DNA of 64,000 bases, from NCBI RefSeq assembly GCF_018449635.1, contig NZ_JAAVUV010000003.1, forward strand, positions 558,001 through 622,000, read 5' to 3'. Positions 1 through 8,979 of this stretch are shown here, in pieces. How positions within the stretch are numbered: position 1 is the stretch's first letter; the number at the start of each line of letters is the position of its first letter. Position numbers and translations under genes: made by a program. The stretch is from Caballeronia sp. dw_276 (lineage in GTDB: Bacteria > Pseudomonadota > Gammaproteobacteria > Burkholderiales > Burkholderiaceae). The notes beneath the pieces are model-generated. The model saw only the letters and a list, made by a program, of their open reading frames with translations, was not told the origin of the DNA and did not search any database.

Positions 1-1623
1 ACGGCGCGTGAGATCCTGCTGGTTGATTTCATCGATGGGATTTTGCAGCGTGAACGACGCGCGGACATCCGTGCGTCCCACGTGGCCCTGCCACGATCCC
101 TCGAGCCCCTGCACCTTCGCCCGCCCCACATTCTGCGCGATGAAAAACCCGCTGCCATCCGATACGTAATCGATCAGGTTCGTGTAACGCGTCTGGAAGG
201 CGGTCAGCCGCAAGATGCCGACCGTACTCGATGCATATTGCAACGCGGCTTCGAGCGAATGGCTGCGCTCGGGTTGTATCGATGGATTGCCGCTGAACGG
301 ATAGTACAGATCGTCGAAGGTCGGCGCGCGGAATGCATCGGAATAGCTGAACGTGGCTTTCCAGTGCGCGTCGAAACGGTAGCCGTAACCGAGGTAATAG
401 CTGTTGGCGCCGCCGAAATCCGAATACTGGTCGCGTCGCACGTTCGCCTGAAACTGGTTTGCCCCGATGTTGCCCACATATCCCGCGAAACCCGAATTCA
501 CATGACGATCGGGAGCCGTGACCTGGTCCGAATCAAGCGTCTGATCGAGATGTTCGTAGCCAAATACGAATTTGTGATCCGGCGTCAGTGCAAGGTCGTT
601 CTGCCACGTGTACTGGTGGTTTTCCGAGTTGAACTTGCTGTTGTACACGCCGTTCAACTGCGTGTCCGCGCGATCCTGACCCTGCGCGACGGTGAAGTGC
701 GTGGTCCAGTTGTCGGTGATCTTGCCGTTTGCAAAGACCGAAGTGGAACGCACGCGGTTATGCGATTCGTTGTCGTCGGTGGGCTGGCCGTAAGCGTTAT
801 CGAAACTGTTGATGCCGTTCGACTGCAGGAAACGCACGCCGGCGTCCCATTTATCGCTGAACTGATGACGCAACGTCGCCGATACGCTTTCGTTCAGATA
901 CCCGTTCGCGTTCGGATTCACATTTGGTGAAGTCGCGGGATCTATCGATGAAAAGCCGTCCGTCTTCTCGCGCGAGAGCGTCACGTTGAACGTGGTGCGG
1001 CCGTCTTTATCGAGCGCGCCGTTCGCGCCGGCCTGCTGGCGCTGCGTGTGATAGCTGCCCACCTCGGTCTCGAAGTTGAAGCGCGGCGGGTGATTGCCAC
1101 CGTCCTTCGTGAATATCTGCACGACCCCGCCAACCGCATTCGACCCATACAGCGCCGACACGTTACCGTTCACCACTTCCACGCGATCGATCTGGTCGAG
1201 CATGAGTTGCGAAAGTTGCGCCGCACCGAGCCCGGCGGACTCGACGCGCACGCCATCTATCAACACAAGCGATTGCGCCGATGACGCGCCGCGCAAGAAC
1301 AAGCTCGCGCTCGAACCCGGGCCGCCGTTGCGCGTGATCTGCGCGCCGGGGGCGAGCGCAAGCAGGCCGGCGACGTCGGTGGCGTTTGAATCGGCGAGGT
1401 CCTGCTGGTCGAAGAGCGTTGTCTGCGCGATAGAATCGGCGAGCGTTTGCGGCGCGCGGGTGGCCGTCACCACGACGGGCAGAAGCATGACGGGGTCGGA
1501 CGCCGCGCCGGAGGAATCCGGAGAGGACTGAGCATTCGCGACAACGGGTAAACTGCCGAAAAGCAGCAGGACAGCGCGGGTAATGGGTGAAACCATGGTT
1601 GCAGGAAGATCCGGTAAAGGCAT
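1..1623 (-). CDS. btuB: TonB-dependent vitamin B12 receptor BtuB (3' part cut by window edge)
   Basis: Outer-membrane receptor that takes up cobalamin using TonB energy. The frame is open from 1623 to base 1, so 541 residues are visible and the C-terminal barrel strands lie outside the window. A signal peptide (hydrophobic run RAVLLLFGSLPVVANA) is followed by a TonB-box-like stretch (LPVVVTATR) and a plug domain with FLRGASSAQSLVLIDGVRVE and ALYGSNAVGGVVQIF, typical of BtuB plugs. I prefer the ATG at 1623 because a GGGGAG Shine-Dalgarno lies 10 nt upstream inside a hairpin; the ATG at 1596 is an in-frame alternative with no clear RBS. The cobalamin riboswitch immediately upstream supports the substrate. 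The family call is secure; B12 specificity rests mainly on the riboswitch. Confidence 0.9.
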   Translation of the reverse strand, partial: MPLPDLPATMVSPITRAVLLLFGSLPVVANAQSSPDSSGAASDPVMLLPVVVTATRAPQTLADSIAQTTLFDQQDLADSNATDVAGLLALAPGAQITRNGGPGSSASLFLRGASSAQSLVLIDGVRVESAGLGAAQLSQLMLDQIDRVEVVNGNVSALYGSNAVGGVVQIFTKDGGNHPPRFNFETEVGSYHTQRQQAGANGALDKDGRTTFNVTLSREKTDGFSSIDPATSPNVNPNANGYLNESVSATLRHQFSDKWDAGVRFLQSNGINSFDNAYGQPTDDNESHNRVRSTSVFANGKITDNWTTHFTVAQGQDRADTQLNGVYNSKFNSENHQYTWQNDLALTPDHKFVFGYEHLDQTLDSDQVTAPDRHVNSGFAGYVGNIGANQFQANVRRDQYSDFGGANSYYLGYGYRFDAHWKATFSYSDAFRAPTFDDLYYPFSGNPSIQPERSHSLEAALQYASSTVGILRLTAFQTRYTNLIDYVSDGSGFFIAQNVGRAKVQGLEGSWQGHVGRTDVRASFTLQNPIDEINQQDLTRR

Positions 1624-1627
1624 GCGT

Positions 1628-1646
1628 GACCCGCTCCCCGCGGGTC
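1628..1646 (-). promoter_or_regulatory. Shine-Dalgarno hairpin (riboswitch expression platform)
   Basis: On the minus strand GACCCGC and GCGGGTC form a 7-bp perfect stem around the loop GGGGA, so the btuB Shine-Dalgarno (GGGGAG) sits in the loop and top of the stem. It lies between the B12 box and the start codon at 1623. It is flanked by a direct repeat of GTCACGCATG. Translational control is inferred from this geometry. Confidence 0.6.
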
Positions 1647-1680
1647 CATGCGTGACGAGCGCAGCCGCGAAGCCGTGCTC

Positions 1681-1970
1681 TCCCCAAGGCCGGTATCCGG
1701 GCTGGCGACGCATCGGCCCGCCTTCCCGCGCATTAAACGCAGTGGCATGAGCGTGTCGTCCGCGCCATTTCGGGTCATTTCAGTTAGTGAAATGCCATCA
1801 AACTGCTGTGAGGCGAGCGGAAGTCACGCGTGGAACCGGCTTGCAACTTGCGTTGCGGTCGCTTACCGTTGCGGGGGCAGCGCAGGTTGGCGCGGTCCAG
1901 GCGGACTTTGCTCCCTGCTTCCCGTTTAACTGCGCACGCTGGATCAAGCATGCGCGAGCACCAAGGTGCC
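1681..1970 (-). ncRNA. Cobalamin riboswitch controlling btuB
   Basis: Read on the minus strand, the conserved blocks occur in order: a 5' hairpin GGCACC-TT-GGTGC (about 1970-1958), AAACGGGAA, CTGCCCCCGCAACGGTAAGCG (about 1895-1875), GCCACTG (about 1756-1750), CGGGAAGGCGGG, and the B12 box AGCCCGGATACCGGCC (1703-1688). About 60 nt separate the B12 box from the btuB start. This is the adenosylcobalamin aptamer architecture, somewhat long at about 290 nt because the variable P6 region is extended. Confidence 0.9.
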
Positions 1971-2340
1971 GCGAGTTTAAGAGCGGCACACGGACCCGTC
2001 AAGAAAGCTGGACCATGGGTCGCACGGGTTGCCTGGGATAGCGTTTCCGCACTCGATCGAGCTCATGATTCAACGGCGGTTCCGCGCATGCGGAAGAATT
2101 TGAATGCAATTGAAGCGGCGCTTCGAGACACGTATTCGAGTGCCTTAAGAAGCCGTTTTGCGAGCCATTTAACAAGCGTTAAAAAACTGCGAAAGACAAC
2201 TCGATAAATCATTTCCCCTTACGAATAAAGGCTCGCGCCGATGCATTGACATCAAACTGCTGTTACGTCTGGAAACGAACCAAATTTCTGAAGCGCCAGC
2301 GAAGCGCGCTAAAATGCGAGGTCTTAAGAGGACGCAGCAC
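1971..2340. other. Intergenic region between btuB riboswitch and zapB
   Basis: It separates two divergent transcription units. I see no convincing protein-coding frame and no terminator. A TAAAAT hexamer at 2310-2315 is a possible zapB -10 element, and a TTGACA at 2246-2251 has no good -10 partner. The btuB promoter must lie upstream of 1970, but I cannot place it. Confidence 0.5.
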
Positions 2341-2724
2341 ATGCTCAACGAACTCGAATCACTGTCACAAAATATCGGCCGGCTGATAAAAATCAGCGAA
2401 CGCCATCATCAAGCGCACGACGCACTCGCCCAGCAACTCGACCAGTTGCGCGCGGAGTTTGCACTCGCGCAGGAAGAGCTCGCGAACATGCGCGAAGAAC
2501 GCGACGCCCTGGTGGCGGAGCGCGATTCGTTATCGGCGAAAATCGACGACGCACAAGTTCGCCTCAACGCGATTCTCGAAAAATTACCGCGTGCGAAAAG
2601 CGTACCCGAGCCGGATAACCAGCTTGCCCTTTTGCCTCCCGATGCCAGCAGCCAACCGGACACCGCCGAAGCGGCGAACGGCGCGTTGCATGAAGAATCA
2701 CACCATCACGGAGAAAAGGCATGA
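2341..2724 (+). CDS. zapB: ZapB-like cell division coiled-coil protein
   Basis: A 127-aa protein whose first 85 or so residues form a continuous heptad coiled coil (Leu/Ile at a/d positions, Glu/Arg/Gln elsewhere), followed by a Pro/Ala/Glu-rich tail ending in a His cluster. This is the pattern of the small ZapB/TIGR02449 family, which bridges ZapA-FtsZ to the nucleoid terminus. I start it at 2341 rather than the upstream in-frame ATG at 2314 because AAGAGGA lies 8 nt before the 2341 codon. Its stop overlaps the zapA start by 4 nt (ATGA), so the two are translationally coupled. The C-terminal tail is longer than in E. coli ZapB (81 aa). Confidence 0.75.
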   Translation: MLNELESLSQNIGRLIKISERHHQAHDALAQQLDQLRAEFALAQEELANMREERDALVAERDSLSAKIDDAQVRLNAILEKLPRAKSVPEPDNQLALLPPDASSQPDTAEAANGALHEESHHHGEKA

Positions 2725-3035
2725 CGACCAAGCAGATCGAGGTATCCATTCTCGGTGCGCCCTACCGGCTCGCTTGCTCGCCGGAAACCGAAGCCGCATT
2801 GCGTGAAGCAGTCGCACGCGTGGATGCTGAAATGTCGAAGGTGCGCAATGCAAGTAGCGTGCGCGGTACGGACCGGATTGCGGTGATGGCGGCGTTGTCG
2901 CTCGCATCGGAATTGCTCAAGCTGCAGAGCAGCGTACGCCACGGCGAAGCGTTTCCAGCTGAAGAAATTCGCCGCACGATGCATCAAATGAACGAACAAC
3001 TCGGCGTCGTGATTTCACAATACGAAGCGCAGTAG
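2721..3035 (+). CDS. zapA: Cell division protein ZapA
   Basis: A 104-aa FtsZ-ring stabiliser. The N-terminal beta-hairpin (IEVSILGAPYRLACSPE) and the long C-terminal helix that forms the anti-parallel tetramer coiled coil (about residues 22-85) match ZapA. The RBS GGAGAAAAGGC precedes the ATG, which overlaps the zapB stop. The zapB-zapA-6S RNA order is common in Burkholderiaceae. Length and fold agree with the family. Confidence 0.9.
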   Translation: MTTKQIEVSILGAPYRLACSPETEAALREAVARVDAEMSKVRNASSVRGTDRIAVMAALSLASELLKLQSSVRHGEAFPAEEIRRTMHQMNEQLGVVISQYEAQ

Positions 3036-3187
3036 ATAAACGCGCAGATGTTTGCTGACGCCTCGATTGGTCAATCCCGCGCGTGCAAAGTCAAGAACGT
3101 TATTGCATTGCGCGAGTGACCTGATCGGAGACATAAAGTTTTCCTGCATCAGTGCTGCATCGGCGGGGCGATTGGTGTACAGTGGTT

Positions 3188-3368
3188 GCTCCCTGCCTGG
3201 TTTGCCAAGGTCATATATTCCTTGAACCAATGCCATTGTGCACGGTTGTGGGATCTTGTAGCACTGGCGAGCGCGTCACTCTGTCTGATGAGCCCAAGGT
3301 GCTGCTTACTGCGACCAATCTTGAACCCAGGTTCAGGATGCCGGCCTAGCGGCTTGGGCGGGGACCTC
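3188..3368 (+). ncRNA. ssrS: 6S RNA (SsrS)
   Basis: Located directly after zapA, as in many proteobacteria. The closing stem UCCCUGCCUGG (3190-3200) pairs along its length with CUUGGGCGGGGA (3353-3364) through Watson-Crick and G-U pairs. Inside are the hallmark blocks CCTTGAACCAAT (about 3220-3231) and CTTGAACCCAGGTTCAGG (about 3320-3337) on opposite sides of the central bubble. The RNA mimics an open promoter and sequesters sigma-70 RNA polymerase. A TACAGT hexamer at 3178-3183 is a plausible -10. The ends are estimated from the stem. Confidence 0.85.
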
Positions 3369-3425
3369 ATTCTGCAGCATGCGTTTTTTCAGGCGCAAAG
3401 CTGCAAGCAAAAGGTTGATCAAGCT

Positions 3426-3462
3426 AACGGCGTCGGAATTTTTCCGATGCCGTTTTCTTTTG
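3426..3462 (+). terminator. Rho-independent terminator downstream of 6S RNA
   Basis: ACGGCGTCGGAA and TTCCGATGCCGT form a 12-bp stem (one G-U) around a short T loop, followed by TTTTCTTTT. It ends the zapA/6S transcription unit. Confidence 0.85.
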
Positions 3463-3518
3463 TACCGTGCGCGCTTTGTGAACATTGAAGCAGTGCACAT
3501 TTCTCTCGGGCGACGTTC

Positions 3519-3977
3519 ATGCGCTACTGGCTGATGAAGTCGGAACCGGACGAAGCGAGCATCGACCATCTCGCTCATGCTCCAAAAAAAACCTTACCCT
3601 GGACCGGCGTGCGCAATTACCAGGCGCGCAATTTCATGCGTGACGGCATGCAGATTGGCGACGGTGTGCTGTTCTATCATTCGAGTTGCCCGCAACCGGG
3701 TATAGCCGGCATCGCGAAGGTTTCATCCGCGGCTTATCCCGACCCCACGCAATTCGATTCATCCAGTCCTTACTACGATCCAAAGTCATCGCAGGACAAG
3801 CCACGCTGGCTTCTCGTCGATGTCCACTTCGTCAAGAAGACAACACTTATTCCCCTCTCCACGCTGCGCGATCACGCAGAGCTTGCAGACATGCAGGTGC
3901 TTGCGCGAGGTAATCGTTTATCGATCACGCCTCTCACCGAAGCACAATGGCGCTTTATCACCGAACATCTTTTGTAA
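3519..3977 (+). CDS. EVE domain-containing protein
   Basis: A 152-aa single-domain protein. It starts MRYWLMKSEPDEASIDHL and contains the EVE hallmark W-x-GVRNYQARNFMRD (about 28-42), GDGVLFYHSSC (about 47-57) and GIAKV. EVE is a PUA-like fold thought to bind modified bases; the family is widespread and often called thymocyte nuclear protein 1-like. It follows 6S RNA, a position held by ygfA in enterics. The substrate is not determinable from the sequence. Confidence 0.88.
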   Translation: MRYWLMKSEPDEASIDHLAHAPKKTLPWTGVRNYQARNFMRDGMQIGDGVLFYHSSCPQPGIAGIAKVSSAAYPDPTQFDSSSPYYDPKSSQDKPRWLLVDVHFVKKTTLIPLSTLRDHAELADMQVLARGNRLSITPLTEAQWRFITEHLL

Positions 3978-4061
3978 CTCGATTGTAGGGAACTTCGTGA
4001 GTGCGAGTGTCACCTAAGCATCGGTCACAATGACGTGCACTCATGCTTACGGAGTTAAACG

Positions 4062-4790
4062 ATGACAAAGAAAAATACCACTTCGACACTCGCGGCCATC
4101 GCCCTGCTTGCAGGCGCTGCCATGGCGCAGAATGCGTCGGCGCAAAGCACGGTCACGCAGGCACAGCCGTCCGGCGTGCTGTCGCTGGCTGCGCAAGCGA
4201 GCGAAGAAGTGCCTCAGGATGTCGTCGACATCACGCTCTTCTACGAGCAGGAAGCGAAGGACGCGGCATCGCTCACTAGCGTGCTCAATCAGCGTGCCGA
4301 TGCTGCGCTGCGCATGGCGAAGGGTGTGGATAACGTGACGGCACATAGCGGCGCGTTCACGGTGTATCCGTCAACGGATCGTGACGGCCGCATTTCCGCG
4401 TGGCGCGGTCGCACCGAGGTCGTGCTGGAATCGAAGGACTTCACGGCCGCAACCAAGCTTGCGGGAAAGATGAGCGATTCCATGCAGGTGGGCAGCGTGA
4501 CGTTCTCGCTGTCGCCCGAAGCGCAGCGCGAAGCGGAGCAGAAGCTCTCCACGCGCGCGATTGCCTCTTTCAAGCAGCAGGCGCAGGCTTCATCGCAGGC
4601 ATTTGGGTATAGCGGTTATGCGATTCGCGAAGTGAATATCGGGCATAACGGGTCATCGCCGCGACCGGTGATGATGATGGCAGCCCGCAGCATGAACGCG
4701 GACGCGAAGATGGCCGCGCCCATGGCGCTGGAAGCCGGTACGTCAACCGTGACGGTGAATGTGTCGGGATCAGTGCAGATGAATCGATAA
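4062..4790 (+). CDS. SIMPL (DUF541) domain periplasmic/outer-membrane protein
   Basis: 242 aa with a Sec signal peptide (positively charged MTKK, then a hydrophobic run to about residue 27, AQNASAQ). The mature part carries a SIMPL domain: LSLAAQASEEVPQDVVDITL, alternating beta strands, YPSTDRDGRISAWRGRTEVVLES, and a C-terminal ...TVTVNVSGSVQM strand. Family members (BP26/OMP28 type) form periplasmic channel-like oligomers of unclear function. The RBS ACGGAGTTAAACG precedes the ATG. It is a monocistronic unit closed by a strong terminator. Confidence 0.85.
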   Translation: MTKKNTTSTLAAIALLAGAAMAQNASAQSTVTQAQPSGVLSLAAQASEEVPQDVVDITLFYEQEAKDAASLTSVLNQRADAALRMAKGVDNVTAHSGAFTVYPSTDRDGRISAWRGRTEVVLESKDFTAATKLAGKMSDSMQVGSVTFSLSPEAQREAEQKLSTRAIASFKQQAQASSQAFGYSGYAIREVNIGHNGSSPRPVMMMAARSMNADAKMAAPMALEAGTSTVTVNVSGSVQMNR

Positions 4791-4812
4791 ACTTAGGCCC
4801 ATCTTCGGCAAG

Positions 4813-4841
4813 AAAAAGCCTCGCTATACGCGAGGCTTTTT
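4813..4841. terminator. Bidirectional terminator between SIMPL gene and lgt
   Basis: AAAAAGCCTCGC-TATAC-GCGAGGCTTTTT, a perfect 7-bp GC stem flanked by A5 and T5, serves the convergent SIMPL gene (+) and lgt (-). Confidence 0.9.
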
Positions 4842-4866
4842 CGTTTTGCACAAGCCGATTCGCCGT

Positions 4867-5772
4867 TCAGGAAACCTTCGCCGCGTCCGAAGGCACCATG
4901 CGTCCCCTCTTGTACGACCAGACCAGCATTCCGATCCCCACGATGATCATCGGCAACGAAAGCCATTGTCCCATCGAAAGATTCGCGGCCAGCAAGCCCA
5001 GATAATCATCCGGCTCGCGAGCAAATTCCACCGTGAATCGCGCGATGCCATAACCAATCAGGAACACCGCCGAAATCGCGCCGACCGGTCGCTGCTTGCG
5101 GGACATCAGCCACATCACGATAAACAACGCAAACCCCTCCAGCGCAATCTCGTACAACTGCGAAGGATGGCGCGGCAACATCTGGTATCGATCGAAAATT
5201 TCGCGCAGATGCCATTGCGCATCGAGGTCGGGATGTTTTTGCAGCCAGATGGCGTCATCAGGCGAAGCGTTCTGGAACAGCATGGCCCATGGCGCGTTCG
5301 GGTTCGTCACGCGGCCCCACAACTCGCCATTGATGAAGTTGCCGAAGCGGCCGGCAGCAAGACCGAGCGGAACCATTGGCGCCACGAAATCGGTGACTTG
5401 CAGCCACGTTCGCTTGCGCTGCCACGCGAACAGGATCATTGCCGTGATCACGCCAAGCATGCCGCCGTGGAAGGACATGCCGCCTTCCCATACCTTGAAG
5501 ATATCGAGCGGGTGGGCGAGATAGAAACTCGACTTGTAGAAAACCACATAACCCAGCCGGCCGCCCAGAATCGTGCCGAGCACGCCGTAGAACAGGATGT
5601 CGTCAATATCCTTCGTGGTCCAGCCCTGCGCCGATACGTAAGGCAAACGCAACCTGATCCGGCCGATCACAATGCATTGAATGAAAGCCAGCAAGTACAT
5701 GAGGCCATACCAGCGCACGGCGAGCGGGCCGAGATGAATGGCGATGGGATCGAAATTCGGGTGAATGAGCAT
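4867..5772 (-). CDS. lgt: Phosphatidylglycerol-prolipoprotein diacylglyceryl transferase
   Basis: Inner-membrane enzyme that transfers diacylglycerol from phosphatidylglycerol to the lipobox Cys of prolipoproteins. It has 301 aa and about seven hydrophobic segments. Catalytic and signature residues are visible: H102-GGMLG and R142[14 protein letters not shown], matching the E. coli Lgt His103/Arg143 region. Length is normal for beta-proteobacteria. It is monocistronic and convergent with the SIMPL gene. A LysR gene lies just upstream on the same strand with a 21-nt gap, so read-through is possible. Confidence 0.95.
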   Translation of the reverse strand: MLIHPNFDPIAIHLGPLAVRWYGLMYLLAFIQCIVIGRIRLRLPYVSAQGWTTKDIDDILFYGVLGTILGGRLGYVVFYKSSFYLAHPLDIFKVWEGGMSFHGGMLGVITAMILFAWQRKRTWLQVTDFVAPMVPLGLAAGRFGNFINGELWGRVTNPNAPWAMLFQNASPDDAIWLQKHPDLDAQWHLREIFDRYQMLPRHPSQLYEIALEGFALFIVMWLMSRKQRPVGAISAVFLIGYGIARFTVEFAREPDDYLGLLAANLSMGQWLSLPMIIVGIGMLVWSYKRGRMVPSDAAKVS

Positions 5773-5793
5773 GTTTCTATTTACGTGGTGGAG

Positions 5794-6741
5794 TCATGGC
5801 AGCGCGGGCGCGGTGGCCGCATGAGCGCGCACTATATCGATAAAACCGGCGAGCACCGGGCTGACCTCCGCCGCGCGCCACACGAGCCCGGTCTCGACGA
5901 CCGGCCCCGATTCGAGCAACGGACGATACACCACTCCGGTCCTTCGCAGATGACGCAGCGATTGCGGCACGAGCGCGACGCCCATCCCGGCCGATACCAG
6001 GCTGACGATGGTCTGCATCTGGATAGCCTCCTGCCCGATGCGCGGCATCAGGCCGGCAGCGCCGTAGCAACCCATGATCATGTCATAGAAACCCGGCGCG
6101 AGACGCCGCGGAAAGACTACGAGCGGGGCATCGGCGAGTTGATGGAGGCTGACCGGCGTATCGGACCATTCATCGGCGCCCTGGCCCAATTCGGCGGCGG
6201 CGTCACTGGACATCGCGATCACGAGCGGTTCGCGCGCGATCGGCAAATACGACAACGCCACCGCGTGACGCGGCGGCAGCGGCGGAATGACCAGACCGGC
6301 ATCGATACGCCCCGCCACCAGTTCTTCCACCTGCACGTCGCTGGTCGCCTCCACGAGTTGCAGCCGCACGCCGGGATAACGCGCGCCGAAATCGCGCAGC
6401 AACAAGGGCAAGAGACCGTAATCGGCGGTGGAAACAAATGCCAGCGATAAAACCCCCGCCTCACCCCGCGCAAGCGACTGCGCAAGCGGCCTCAGCGAAT
6501 CGGCGCCCGCCAACAGCCGGCGAACTTCCGGCAGCAGATCCTTGCCCACGGGCGTTAGCTCGACCGAACGCTTGGTTCGCACGAACAAGGCCACGCCCAG
6601 CATCTCCTCAAGCGAGCGGATGGCCTGCGACAACGGCGGCTGCGTCATCGCGAGCCGCCCCGCCGCCCGCCCGAAGTGCATTTCTTCGGCAACCGTCACA
6701 AAATAACGCAACAATCTAAGTTCGATGTTCCGCGTCTCCAC
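5794..6741 (-). CDS. LysR-family transcriptional regulator (divergent from ilvD)
   Basis: 315 aa. The N-terminal winged HTH (about 6-65) has the classic LRYFVTVAEEMHFGRAA, then LAMTQPPLSQAIRSLEE and TKRSVELTPVGKDLL. A periplasmic-binding-like effector domain follows (about 95-300). The start is a GTG at 6741 with GGAAGG upstream. The closest look-alikes are BenM/CatM-type regulators of aromatic degradation, but position opposite ilvD suggests it may act on that promoter. A TTAT-N9-ATAA dyad in the shared intergenic region is a candidate binding site. The effector is unknown. Confidence 0.88.
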   Translation of the reverse strand: METRNIELRLLRYFVTVAEEMHFGRAAGRLAMTQPPLSQAIRSLEEMLGVALFVRTKRSVELTPVGKDLLPEVRRLLAGADSLRPLAQSLARGEAGVLSLAFVSTADYGLLPLLLRDFGARYPGVRLQLVEATSDVQVEELVAGRIDAGLVIPPLPPRHAVALSYLPIAREPLVIAMSSDAAAELGQGADEWSDTPVSLHQLADAPLVVFPRRLAPGFYDMIMGCYGAAGLMPRIGQEAIQMQTIVSLVSAGMGVALVPQSLRHLRRTGVVYRPLLESGPVVETGLVWRAAEVSPVLAGFIDIVRAHAATAPALP

Positions 6742-6758
6742 TGATACCTTCCGCGACC

Positions 6759-6775
6759 TTATAGACCCTGAATAA
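6759..6775. promoter_or_regulatory. Candidate LysR-type operator between lysR and ilvD
   Basis: TTAT-AGACCCTGA-ATAA is a dyad that contains TAT-N9-ATA with the T-N11-A spacing expected of LysR-type boxes. It is centred in the 105-bp divergent promoter region. Assignment is by motif and position only. Confidence 0.4.
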
Positions 6776-6846
6776 TATATTGGACACGCGTTCGCAGAGG
6801 CTCCATGCTTCTGCGATCAAACAAAAATATCTCCAGGAGCCCCCAC

Positions 6847-8520
6847 ATGGCCTTCAATCGCCGCTCGAAAAACATCACGCAAGGCGTCGCGCGTTCCCCG
6901 AACCGCTCGATGTATTACGCCCTCGGCTACAAGGAAGAAGACTTCGACAAGCCGATGATCGGCATCGCGAACGGTCATTCCACCATTACGCCGTGCAATT
7001 CGGGCCTGCAAAAGCTGGCCGACGCCGCCGTTGAGTCGATCCGAAAATCCGACGCAAATCCGCAGACGTTCGGCACGCCGACCATTTCCGACGGCATGTC
7101 GATGGGCACCGAAGGCATGAAATATTCGCTCGTTTCGCGCGAAGTGATCGCGGACTGTATTGAAACGGCGGTGCAAGGCCAGTGGATGGACGGCGTGGTC
7201 GTGATCGGCGGCTGCGACAAGAATATGCCGGGCGGCATGATCGGCTTGGCACGCATGAACGTGCCGGGCATCTACGTGTACGGCGGCACGATTCGCCCGG
7301 GCAACTGGAAGGGCAAGGACCTGACCATCGTGTCGTCTTTCGAAGCCGTGGGCGAGTTCTCGGCCGGGCGGATGTCGAAGGAAGATTTCGACGGCATCGA
7401 GAAAAACGCGTGCCCGTCGAGCGGTTCGTGCGGCGGCATGTACACGGCCAACACCATGAGCTCCTCGTTCGAGGCGCTGGGTATGTCGCTGATGTATTCA
7501 TCGACAATGGCGAATCCCGACGAGGAAAAAGTCACCTCGGCCGCGGAATCGGCGCGCGTCCTGGTCGAAGCCGTGAAAGCCGACCTCAAGCCGCGCGACA
7601 TCATCACCAAGAAATCGATCGAAAACGCCGTCGCGCTGATCATGGCAACGGGCGGCTCGACCAACGCCGTACTGCATTACCTCGCAATCGCACACGCGGC
7701 GGAAGTGGAATGGACCATCGACGACTTCGAGCGCATGCGCAAGAAAGTGCCGGTGATCTGCAACCTGAAGCCGTCGGGCCAATACGTGGCGACCGACCTG
7801 CACAAGGCCGGCGGCATTCCGCAAGTGCTCAGGATCCTGCTCGACGCCGGCATGCTTCACGGCGATTGCATCACGATCACGGGCAAGACCATCGCGGAAG
7901 AACTGAAGGACATTCCGTCGAAGCCGCGCGCTGACCAGGATGTGATTTTCCCCATCGACCGAGCGCTTTACGACGAAGGCCATCTCGCGATCCTGAAGGG
8001 CAATTTGGCCACGGACGGCGCCGTCGCCAAGATCACCGGCCTGAAAAACCCGGTGATCACGGGCCCAGCGCGCGTGTTCGAGGACGAGCAAACCGCGATG
8101 ACCGCGATCGTCGCGGGGCAGATCAAGGCGGGCGACATCGTCGTGCTGCGTTATCTCGGGCCGCAAGGCGGTCCGGGCATGCCGGAAATGCTGGCGCCGA
8201 CGTCGGCGATCGTCGGCCAGGGGTTGGGCGAATCCGTGGGCCTCATCACCGATGGCCGGTTTTCCGGCGGCACCTGGGGCATGGTCGTGGGCCACGTCGC
8301 GCCGGAAGCGTTCGTGGGCGGCACGATTGCGCTCGTGAAAGAAGGCGATTCGATCACCATCGACGCCCACAAGCTGCTCCTGCAACTCAACGTGGACGAT
8401 AAGGAAATCGAACGCCGCCGCAGTGAATGGAAGAAACCCGCACCGCGTTACACGCGCGGCGTGCTGGCCAAATACGCCGCGCTGGCGCAACCGGCGAACA
8501 AGGGCGCTGTGACGGGTTGA
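6847..8520 (+). CDS. ilvD: Dihydroxy-acid dehydratase
   Basis: Penultimate step of isoleucine/valine synthesis: dehydrates 2,3-dihydroxy-3-methyl acids to 2-oxo acids in the cytosol. It has 557 aa. The three iron-sulfur cysteines are at C50 (ITPCNSG), C123 ([10 protein letters not shown]) and C195 ([14 protein letters not shown]), the pattern of [2Fe-2S] dihydroxy-acid dehydratases. Start at 6847 is set by AGGAG 7-8 nt upstream; an in-frame ATG at 6805 would add 14 residues without an RBS. It is followed by its own hairpin terminator. Confidence 0.96.
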   Translation: MAFNRRSKNITQGVARSPNRSMYYALGYKEEDFDKPMIGIANGHSTITPCNSGLQKLADAAVESIRKSDANPQTFGTPTISDGMSMGTEGMKYSLVSREVIADCIETAVQGQWMDGVVVIGGCDKNMPGGMIGLARMNVPGIYVYGGTIRPGNWKGKDLTIVSSFEAVGEFSAGRMSKEDFDGIEKNACPSSGSCGGMYTANTMSSSFEALGMSLMYSSTMANPDEEKVTSAAESARVLVEAVKADLKPRDIITKKSIENAVALIMATGGSTNAVLHYLAIAHAAEVEWTIDDFERMRKKVPVICNLKPSGQYVATDLHKAGGIPQVLRILLDAGMLHGDCITITGKTIAEELKDIPSKPRADQDVIFPIDRALYDEGHLAILKGNLATDGAVAKITGLKNPVITGPARVFEDEQTAMTAIVAGQIKAGDIVVLRYLGPQGGPGMPEMLAPTSAIVGQGLGESVGLITDGRFSGGTWGMVVGHVAPEAFVGGTIALVKEGDSITIDAHKLLLQLNVDDKEIERRRSEWKKPAPRYTRGVLAKYAALAQPANKGAVTG

Positions 8521-8547
8521 TTCTTGGTTCGCAGCCGAACGTCCAGG

Positions 8548-8581
8548 GGGCGCACGATGCAGATCGTGCGCCCTTGTCTTT
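8548..8581 (+). terminator. Terminator of ilvD
   Basis: GGGCGCACGAT-GCAG-ATCGTGCGCCC is a perfect 11-bp stem followed by TTGTCTTTTA. The U tract is weak but the stem is very stable. Confidence 0.75.
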
Positions 8582-8625
8582 TATACTGTGGCGCAAACGG
8601 CGAACTTAAAACCAGCGGAGACCAC

Positions 8626-8970
8626 ATGGCGTTCGGTATTCGATTGAGGAAGTTGGGGATTGCATGGGCGCTTGTTTGCGGCGCAGCAAATGTCCACGCG
8701 CAACAATCGCAAGGTCCCGATTCGCGTCTCGCGCTCGCTCAGGCCAGCAACTGCATGAGTTGCCATTCAATATCGCGGGATTTCATGGGACCGTCGTTCA
8801 AACATGTGGCCGCCCGATATGCCGATGCCCCCAACGCTCGCGAGATCGTGGCGCACAAGATTGCGGAAGGTGGCGTGGGCGACTGGGGTATCGTGCCGAT
8901 GCCCGCCAACACGCAGGTCACGCCCGAACAGGCGCATGCGCTGGCAGACTGGATTCTTTCACTGAAGTAA
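8626..8970 (+). CDS. Small periplasmic c-type cytochrome
   Basis: 114 aa with a signal peptide (about 1-25, ending NVHAQ) and one haem-attachment site CMSCH at about residues 43-47. The axial Met is probably in IVPMPANTQV (about 89-98), and the protein ends in the class I C-terminal helix EQAHALADWILSLK. It resembles cytochrome c551/c552 electron carriers. The start is the ATG at 8626 with GCGGAG 5-9 nt upstream. It stands alone between ilvD and the convergent DUF2486 gene, so its partner oxidase or reductase is not evident here. Confidence 0.88.
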   Translation: MAFGIRLRKLGIAWALVCGAANVHAQQSQGPDSRLALAQASNCMSCHSISRDFMGPSFKHVAARYADAPNAREIVAHKIAEGGVGDWGIVPMPANTQVTPEQAHALADWILSLK

Positions 8971-8979
8971 GAGCCGAAG

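Noticed and set aside
2246..2251. TTGACA as a zapB -35 box
   Set aside because: No acceptable -10 hexamer 16-18 bp downstream.
3149..3370. Short frames on both strands over the 6S RNA
   Set aside because: The RNA secondary structure and conserved blocks explain the sequence; the frames lack RBSs.
4846..6450. 534-codon plus-strand frame opposite lgt and the LysR gene
   Set aside because: Low-complexity Arg/His/Gln translation, no RBS, antisense to two well-supported genes.
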